Assembly (NCBI GenBank): GCA_937896205.1
Contig: CALBNA010000337.1
Span: 1 to 11,435 of the forward strand
Direction of reading: 5' to 3'
Source of the DNA: an uncultured Campylobacter sp.
GTDB lineage: Bacteria > Campylobacterota > Campylobacteria > Campylobacterales > Campylobacteraceae
Length of the DNA stretch: 11,435 nt
Below the pieces are notes generated by a model. The model worked only from the letters and a program-made list of their open reading frames with translations, was not told the origin of the DNA and did not search any database. Positions within the stretch are counted from its first letter, which is position 1; each line of letters opens with the position of its first letter. Shown piece after piece: positions 6,460 through 11,435 of the stretch. The position numbers were made by a program, and so were the translations under genes.

Positions 6460-6491
6460 CTCCTTAGATTAAATTTATTTTAGCTAGTGTT

Positions 6492-6497
6492 ATTATA
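6492..6497 (-). promoter_or_regulatory. Candidate -10 box (TATAAT) for fccA
   Basis: A perfect TATAAT on the minus strand, about 130 bases before the fccA ATG. No TTGACA is found 16-18 bases upstream, which is normal for Campylobacter sigma70 promoters, where the -35 region is poorly conserved and T-rich. The expected start near 6485 gives a leader of about 120 bases. Confidence 0.45.
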
Positions 6498-6585
6498 GGA
6501 CTTAACTTTAAAGAATAAGCTTAAATGAAGGTGTAATTTGGAATTTATTTGTAATATTTAAAGATTTATTTAGCCTAAAAACGTG

Positions 6586-6591
6586 ATTATA
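6586..6591 (-). promoter_or_regulatory. Second candidate -10 box (TATAAT) upstream of fccA
   Basis: Another perfect TATAAT on the minus strand (context CCCGATATAATCACG), about 94 bases further upstream, with TTTTCA 17 bases before it. It would give a leader of roughly 215 bases. It could be an alternative promoter or a chance match in A/T-rich DNA. Confidence 0.3.
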
Positions 6592-6703
6592 TCGGGGTAG
6601 GGGTGGAATGAAAATAAAATCAAATTTGGTGTGGTTGGGTTTGGGCGGATTAAGGGCTATAAAATAAAAAACTACTAAAAATAATACGAAGATAAAGTCA
6701 GAT

Positions 6704-6731
6704 AAAAAATCAGGCGGCATAAGCCGCCTGA
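6704..6731 (-). terminator. Rho-independent terminator of the S-layer-like gene
   Basis: Read on the minus strand, a perfect 9-bp stem TCAGGCGGC - loop of 4 - GCCGCCTGA (6731-6710) is followed by a run of six T (6709-6704). It lies seven bases after the TAA of the large gene. It separates that transcript from the fcc operon on the same strand. Confidence 0.92.
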
Positions 6732-6738
6732 GAGAAGA

Positions 6739-9700
6739 TTAAGCCTGATCGAGACTATCGATAGTGATAGTACCTTTTTCAGGATCAACGGTGTATTTTA
6801 GGTTTTCTAGGTTTACGCCCGCAAGTCTTACGATAGTATCTTCAGTACCTATCGAATTGGTAGTGCCTGCAGCTACAGCTTTTTTATCATAAACTAGGTA
6901 TGTATCTCCCTTCCAAGAGAACGCATATAGTCTATCGTTGTGAGCGTCGTAATATCCGTTATCGCCGCCACCCCAGTTGATGTGTCTTACATAGCCGCTT
7001 ATAGTTTGACCCCACGTAGTAGCGCCGTCTGCATCGCTATAGTAAGTCGCGCTAAATCTAAGACCGTCGTCTCTAACTTGAGTAGTATCATTCCATAGTC
7101 TATTGTGAGCTATGGCGTGATTTACAGCTTGGACTAGGGTATCTAGGCCGGCAACCGTACTCAAATCGGTGAGTTTAGAGTTTACGGTTAGTTTTACGAT
7201 ATTGTGCGCATCGTATATAGACTTATCGCTACTGCTGATATTGCTTATATACTTATCGCTTGTATTGGACGTCTCTATGACGACGGCTTTTCTTAGGTTT
7301 GTAGCAGTAGGCGCCGTTGCGGCAGGTCCTATTTGTCCCGCTACGCCTGAGCCTTGTATGATTACGTTGCCGTGGGCCGAGATAGGCGTACCGCCAAGAA
7401 CCGCGCCGGCAGTACCGTGAACACCGTGAGCATCGGTGTATTCGTTAGAATATAGCACGCCGTTCACGATAGTATGTTGGTTTTGCGCTGTTCCAGTCTC
7501 ATAGAATTTACCGTCGGTATTTAAACGCCAGTTGCCTGTACCTTGCGCAGGAGCTGCTGCATGGACGGTATTTGCTGCATAGTAGTTCGTAGTTGAGCCG
7601 CTTACCGAAGTAACCGTCCAAGTAGTCCAAGATGTAGCGCCTGGATATTCAAGTGGATCAGGGGCAGGCGTAGGAGGGGTGCCGGATATCCAGCCGGTAG
7701 TAGGAACCGTTACGCCAGTACTCTTAGTAGTAGACAAGGCAGCCGTAATAGGAGCAGAACCAGTCTCTACAAACGGTTTTGTAGCACCGTTTAGGAATGT
7801 TTCAGTATTATACTGACCGTTAGCATCTTTACCGCCCACGGAGATATTTTGGCTACCGCTCGCTACGATAGTTTTGTCATTTGTAGCGGCACCTGTCTGC
7901 CATGCGAGGTCGCCGTATTTAGCAGTATACTCATATCTGTCACCGCCGGCGTGACCGTCTGTGCCGGATTGAGCTACTACGCCTTTTTCTACGCCAGGGA
8001 GTATAGTAGGCTTAGTGTTTGTGGAGTAATCATAACCGGTTACTTTACTGCTTTCAGGATCTGTAGACGTATCGCGTTGTCCGTTTACGGTACTACCGGT
8101 GATATCTACAGGTTTATTGTACGCAGGAGTTACATTATGCACATCTGTAGCTAGTTTGTTACTAGCAACCTCGGTATGGAAATATCTACCGTTTGTAGCC
8201 GGGTTATTGTCCCCTGTAGTTCCAGGGTGGTTATAGTTATAGAACGCTACCTTGATATCAGTGGCACCTCTACTATGGAACTGTGAATTTGCATAAACCG
8301 CATCTTTGCTATCGCCGGTAGGGTCTTTAGGATCATAGCCGTGTGCAAACCAGTCGGCAAGTTTGATTCTATCGCCAGCCTCGATATTTTTGATGGTTAC
8401 GATTTTACTTACGCTAGCATCGGTTTTTGCTCTACTTACGTCAAATAGATCGCGTCCTTTACCGCCGTCGATGATGATCTCGGTATTTGTGGCCAAAGTA
8501 CCCACGTGGATGATATCGTCTCCGTCGCCTAGATCTACGTTTAGCTTACCAGTGCCGTTATTTGCAGCCATATCGTTAGCTAGCAATACTACGTCGTTAC
8601 CTTGAGTTCCCTTGATCTCTTTAAGTTTCTCGTGAGCATTTGCACCTAGGTCACTCTTTTCTCTTACTAGTTCAGTAGACGGTCTTGTTAAGTTTGTAGT
8701 TGTTCCGTCGACATTTTTATGACTCCACTTGGTACCGTTGAAAGTAGGCGCATCGTTACCGGTAACGCCGGTTCTAGAACCAAAATCAGGTAACGTTGAA
8801 GTAGCCTTAAAGTCATTCGCATGCGCAGTACCATAGTTATCAGAAAGAGGATTTTTTAGATTTGAGTTGCCTGCATTGCCGAAACCTTGATTTGCCTCTC
8901 TATTGTGCCAGCTGCTATAACCTGAATTAGTAGATCCGCTATGGCTCGTCGTATCTGTGCTATAAGGAACGGTAGATAGGTTTACCCATGAAGTAGATCC
9001 TGCTTTTACTTCGCTTAGATCGATAGTCTCTAGCTTTGAAGTAGTCGCAGTGTTAAATTTAGGATTTACTATAAGGTTTATGTTTTCGCCCTTAGCGACA
9101 AATTTTTTAAGGTCGTTAGGAGAAGCCGTACCGTCATCAAATTTGACATAAACGTCGGTTTTCTCACCGGTCTGGACGCCGCTTACGTTAAGGTTTACGA
9201 CATCTTGCTTATCTCCAGGATTTGTTCCGGTTCTAGCTCCGCCGAAATTTACTTTAATCGCATTTGGAGTCGAGCCTTGACCGGTATTCCATCTATCGCT
9301 AGCTAGTCCGGTGTCTATTTCAGGGCTATAATACGTAGGCCTAGTAAATACAGCTCCTTTGAAATTAACATTTTGTCCAAACAGCTCGCCTATGTTATAT
9401 GAGCCTGCCATTTGAGACATATCTATCGTATTGTTTATGGTTTTGTCGTTACCGACTTTACCCACCGAATTCGTATACGAAGATGAGCTAGTATACTGTC
9501 CACCGCCGCTTGCGATGCTAACGTTACCTCTTGCATTACCAGGATTGATCTCTATATCTCTCGCAGCTATATTACCTATCAAAAGATTTGTAATGTTGTT
9601 ACCGTTTACGCTAAACGTACCCTCGGTAACGATAGAGTTATCAGCTGTTGCGTACTGGAAGTTCCAAGTCGTAGGAGTGGAATCAAAATAGCCCTTCATT

Positions 9701-11435
9701 GTAGAACCGGTAGTCGGGTTGTTTGCAGCAGTGGTTATATTGTTTATGCCGTTTACCATCTCGACGTTACCGCCAATGTCATTCAAGTTTACAGAAATAG
9801 AACCTTTTGTAAATACACCTTTGCTCGCCTTAAATGAATTTAGGTGCTCGGCAGTGATAGCTATAGACTGAGTAGCGTCAGCTGTGCCTGCACCCGCGCC
9901 ACTACCTTTACCGATCACGTTATCTACAAAATAAACATTACCGGTCTTGATATTATTTGAAGCAAGACCTCTAGCGTTGATCTGCTCGATATCGTTAAAC
10001 TCTCTAGTGCCGTAAGCGTCAAAGTTGTCATCGGTATTAATGTTGAAAGCCTTTAGCTTCTCAAAGAAAGTAGCATCCAGGTTACTTAGAATGCTTGACT
10101 TTGAATTTACGGTCAACTTCTCAAGAGTTTTCGGTGGCAACGGAATAGTAGAAGATAGGTCGTGAACCGCTATGTTTGTAAGGCTCATGCCCGTAATATT
10201 AGCTACGCTATTGCCATATGTGCCGATAGAGTTGAAATTTACGGTTATATCTTTAGCTTTTGGAGCTATGATACCTATACCTTCGTTTGCATGCATTTTG
10301 TTTGAGTCTACCCAAGCAGCGGTAGCGCCGGCTCCGCCGATCTTTTGAGCATATACGTTTTTATCTACGTTTACGGTTACTCTTTCGCTCTCGTCAGCAG
10401 CTACATAAGCTGTAACCTGGCTGCGTAGTCCAGGAGTAACAGCATTTATTATAGCATTGCCGTTAACGTCTTGAGGATCGATTGTGTTTGTTATATTGAT
10501 CTCTTGTAAATAACCGTTTTTAAACTCGACTCTACCGTAAGGGCCGGAAGCTACATCGGTATTTTCCGGATCAGGCTTGTCTACCGTAACGCTTTTTATA
10601 GTAGAGTTTGTAACTACTAGGTTGCTCTTTGTTTTTGTGGTGTTAAGAGCTGTTACGTCTGAGCCAGCAAAATCTATACTTGCAGTATCATTTGCCGTAC
10701 CGGTGTCTACTTTTTGTATATTTACCTTTTCTATGTTGTTTACGGTAAATTTGTTCTCTTTTGCTTTTAATCTTTCGATATTTAGCGTATCTTTACCAGC
10801 ACCGCCGTCTATATCGAAATTTGTTTTATTTGTAGCATCTACGTCTTTAAAGTCAAGTTTTATAGTGTCATTACCGCTACCGCCTTTTATAACATTTGTG
10901 GCACCGATAGGGGTGTGTTGACTAGGGTTAAACTCATACTCTAGATTGTGAGTAAATGCAGAAGCATCGACCTTTTCTAAGCGATCGCTTTCCACCATAA
11001 GCTTAACATCGGTAGTACCTTTGACGGATATTGTTTTATAGTGGTTTGTGTTATCACCTGATTTTATAAATACGGTGCTTTTCTCGCCTTTTGTGGTTAT
11101 GTTTAAATTTTCGATATTTGGGATATCTATGCCCGTGCCATCTACGCCAACCACGTTATCTATAGCTTTTTTATGCAAATTTACATTATCTAATGTTAAA
11201 TTTTGCGTATCATTTGTGCCAGCGATAGTTCCGGTGTTATAATTTAATTTAAACGACTCCGTACTGCTTTTTAGATTTTCAATGGTTAAATCGACTAAAT
11301 TGTGAGGATTTATGAAATTTATACCATTTTCACTATCTAAGCTTACCTTCTTAAGACCCTCAATATCTCGTGCATTAAAGGTTTTTTTAGTTGTAGCAGT
11401 GCTTGTCAAATTTAAATTATCGATGTTTTTGATAA
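6739..11435 (-). CDS. Giant S-layer/RTX-like secreted surface protein, C-terminal part (5' end outside window)
   Basis: The frame is open through the right edge (upstream of the TTG at 11409 it reads IKNIDNLNL), so this is the C-terminal ~1564 residues of a larger protein. It is rich in Thr, Asn, Gly, Asp and Ser and contains no cysteine, as is typical of S-layer and RTX exoproteins. Repeated beta-strand phrases of the type 'IEnLNI' run through the first part. Calcium-binding glycine repeats are sparse: GGSGNDTIKLDF (about 10855-10890), DGGAGKDTLNI (about 10780-10812), and GTQGNDVVLL with LGDGDDIIHV and DGGKGRDLFDV (about 8440-8615). The C-terminus (YAFSWKGDTYLVYDKK, then TEDTIVRLAGVNLENLKYTV) matches the ending common to type I-secreted S-layer proteins, which carry an uncleaved C-terminal export signal. 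A type I exporter is not in the window. The likely role is a cell-surface layer or adhesin; C. rectus and C. showae carry S-layers of this class. A strong terminator follows the stop. Confidence 0.85.
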   Translation of the reverse strand, partial: IKNIDNLNLTSTATTKKTFNARDIEGLKKVSLDSENGINFINPHNLVDLTIENLKSSTESFKLNYNTGTIAGTNDTQNLTLDNVNLHKKAIDNVVGVDGTGIDIPNIENLNITTKGEKSTVFIKSGDNTNHYKTISVKGTTDVKLMVESDRLEKVDASAFTHNLEYEFNPSQHTPIGATNVIKGGSGNDTIKLDFKDVDATNKTNFDIDGGAGKDTLNIERLKAKENKFTVNNIEKVNIQKVDTGTANDTASIDFAGSDVTALNTTKTKSNLVVTNSTIKSVTVDKPDPENTDVASGPYGRVEFKNGYLQEINITNTIDPQDVNGNAIINAVTPGLRSQVTAYVAADESERVTVNVDKNVYAQKIGGAGATAAWVDSNKMHANEGIGIIAPKAKDITVNFNSIGTYGNSVANITGMSLTNIAVHDLSSTIPLPPKTLEKLTVNSKSSILSNLDATFFEKLKAFNINTDDNFDAYGTREFNDIEQINARGLASNNIKTGNVYFVDNVIGKGSGAGAGTADATQSIAITAEHLNSFKASKGVFTKGSISVNLNDIGGNVEMVNGINNITTAANNPTTGSTMKGYFDSTPTTWNFQYATADNSIVTEGTFSVNGNNITNLLIGNIAARDIEINPGNARGNVSIASGGGQYTSSSSYTNSVGKVGNDKTINNTIDMSQMAGSYNIGELFGQNVNFKGAVFTRPTYYSPEIDTGLASDRWNTGQGSTPNAIKVNFGGARTGTNPGDKQDVVNLNVSGVQTGEKTDVYVKFDDGTASPNDLKKFVAKGENINLIVNPKFNTATTSKLETIDLSEVKAGSTSWVNLSTVPYSTDTTSHSGSTNSGYSSWHNREANQGFGNAGNSNLKNPLSDNYGTAHANDFKATSTLPDFGSRTGVTGNDAPTFNGTKWSHKNVDGTTTNLTRPSTELVREKSDLGANAHEKLKEIKGTQGNDVVLLANDMAANNGTGKLNVDLGDGDDIIHVGTLATNTEIIIDGGKGRDLFDVSRAKTDASVSKIVTIKNIEAGDRIKLADWFAHGYDPKDPTGDSKDAVYANSQFHSRGATDIKVAFYNYNHPGTTGDNNPATNGRYFHTEVASNKLATDVHNVTPAYNKPVDITGSTVNGQRDTSTDPESSKVTGYDYSTNTKPTILPGVEKGVVAQSGTDGHAGGDRYEYTAKYGDLAWQTGAATNDKTIVASGSQNISVGGKDANGQYNTETFLNGATKPFVETGSAPITAALSTTKSTGVTVPTTGWISGTPPTPAPDPLEYPGATSWTTWTVTSVSGSTTNYYAANTVHAAAPAQGTGNWRLNTDGKFYETGTAQNQHTIVNGVLYSNEYTDAHGVHGTAGAVLGGTPISAHGNVIIQGSGVAGQIGPAATAPTATNLRKAVVIETSNTSDKYISNISSSDKSIYDAHNIVKLTVNSKLTDLSTVAGLDTLVQAVNHAIAHNRLWNDTTQVRDDGLRFSATYYSDADGATTWGQTISGYVRHINWGGGDNGYYDAHNDRLYAFSWKGDTYLVYDKKAVAAGTTNSIGTEDTIVRLAGVNLENLKYTVDPEKGTITIDSLDQA

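Larger units (their letters stand above)
6365..6738. other. Gene-free intergenic region between fccA and the surface-protein gene
   Basis: 374 bases without a convincing gene on either strand. It contains the fccA leader with its ribosome site (AAGGAG, just before 6364), an orphan AAGGAGG on the minus strand (6465-6459) with no ATG, GTG or TTG within about 30 bases downstream, a direct repeat, two TATAAT boxes and, at the right end, the terminator of the large gene. The 70-codon minus-strand frame at 6508-6720 overlaps that terminator and has no family features. Confidence 0.7.

Noticed and set aside
6508..6720. 70-codon hydrophobic minus-strand frame
   Set aside because: It runs through the terminator and promoter-like DNA, has A/T-driven composition (Phe, Ile, Asn, Lys) and no ribosome site or family resemblance.
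7169..10921. Several plus-strand frames opposite the surface-protein gene
   Set aside because: They are low-complexity shadows of the Thr/Asn/Gly-rich gene with no independent start signals or motifs.
11407..11409. TTG as the start of the large surface protein
   Set aside because: The frame continues upstream to the window edge (IKNIDNLNL) with the same composition; the true start is outside.
1..11435. tRNA, rRNA, CRISPR arrays, insertion sequences, or long homopolymer tracts for phase variation
   Set aside because: Reading both strands, I saw no cloverleaf, no regularly spaced repeats, no transposase and no long G or C tract.

Overview
The window looks like the chromosome of a Campylobacter of the higher-GC, S-layer-bearing group (C. 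showae, C. rectus, C. curvus, C. concisus type). This is inference from three things. Intergenic DNA is rich in AAATTT while coding GC is moderate. The respiratory gene set resembles the fccABC locus of the related epsilonproteobacterium Wolinella succinogenes. The right side encodes a giant cysteine-free, RTX-containing S-layer-like protein. No database search was possible.

Left third (1-2770, + strand): the 3' end of an operon for an iron-complex/heme/cobalamin-type ABC importer. It contains a periplasmic substrate-binding protein (truncated by the window edge), a FecCD-family permease and a FecE-type ATPase, all with overlapping reading frames. The binding-protein gene carries an in-frame TAA stop at 347-349. 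A purine-rich ribosome-binding sequence and a GTG lie directly after the stop, so the importer is either broken or its binding protein is made in two pieces.

Middle (2771-6364, - strand): a respiratory locus in the order fccA (Tat-exported flavoprotein reductase), fccB (periplasmic tetraheme cytochrome c), fccC (NapC/NirT-type membrane tetraheme quinol dehydrogenase) and an OmpR-family response regulator. The inferred electron route is menaquinol to FccC to FccB to FccA to an unsaturated organic acid in the periplasm. fccB, fccC and the regulator are tightly packed. fccA is separated from fccB by 277 bases holding a weak terminator-like hairpin, a long imperfect hairpin and a palindromic A/T-rich block, which suggests uneven or separate expression. 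The response-regulator and importer ATPase genes converge with no base between their stop codons.

Intergenic 6365-6738: no gene. It holds the fccA leader, with two TATAAT boxes and an 8-bp direct repeat at 10-bp spacing, and a strong intrinsic terminator for the gene to the right.

Right part (6739 to the window edge, - strand): more than 1560 codons of one reading frame, open at the right edge. It encodes the C-terminal part of a secreted S-layer/RTX-like surface protein with sparse calcium-binding glycine motifs and a C-terminal module that appears to be split by a region of roughly 370-380 residues. The most unusual points are the interrupted binding-protein gene, the regulated flavocytochrome system with a substrate pocket unlike classical fumarate reductase, and the expanded C-terminal region of the surface protein.
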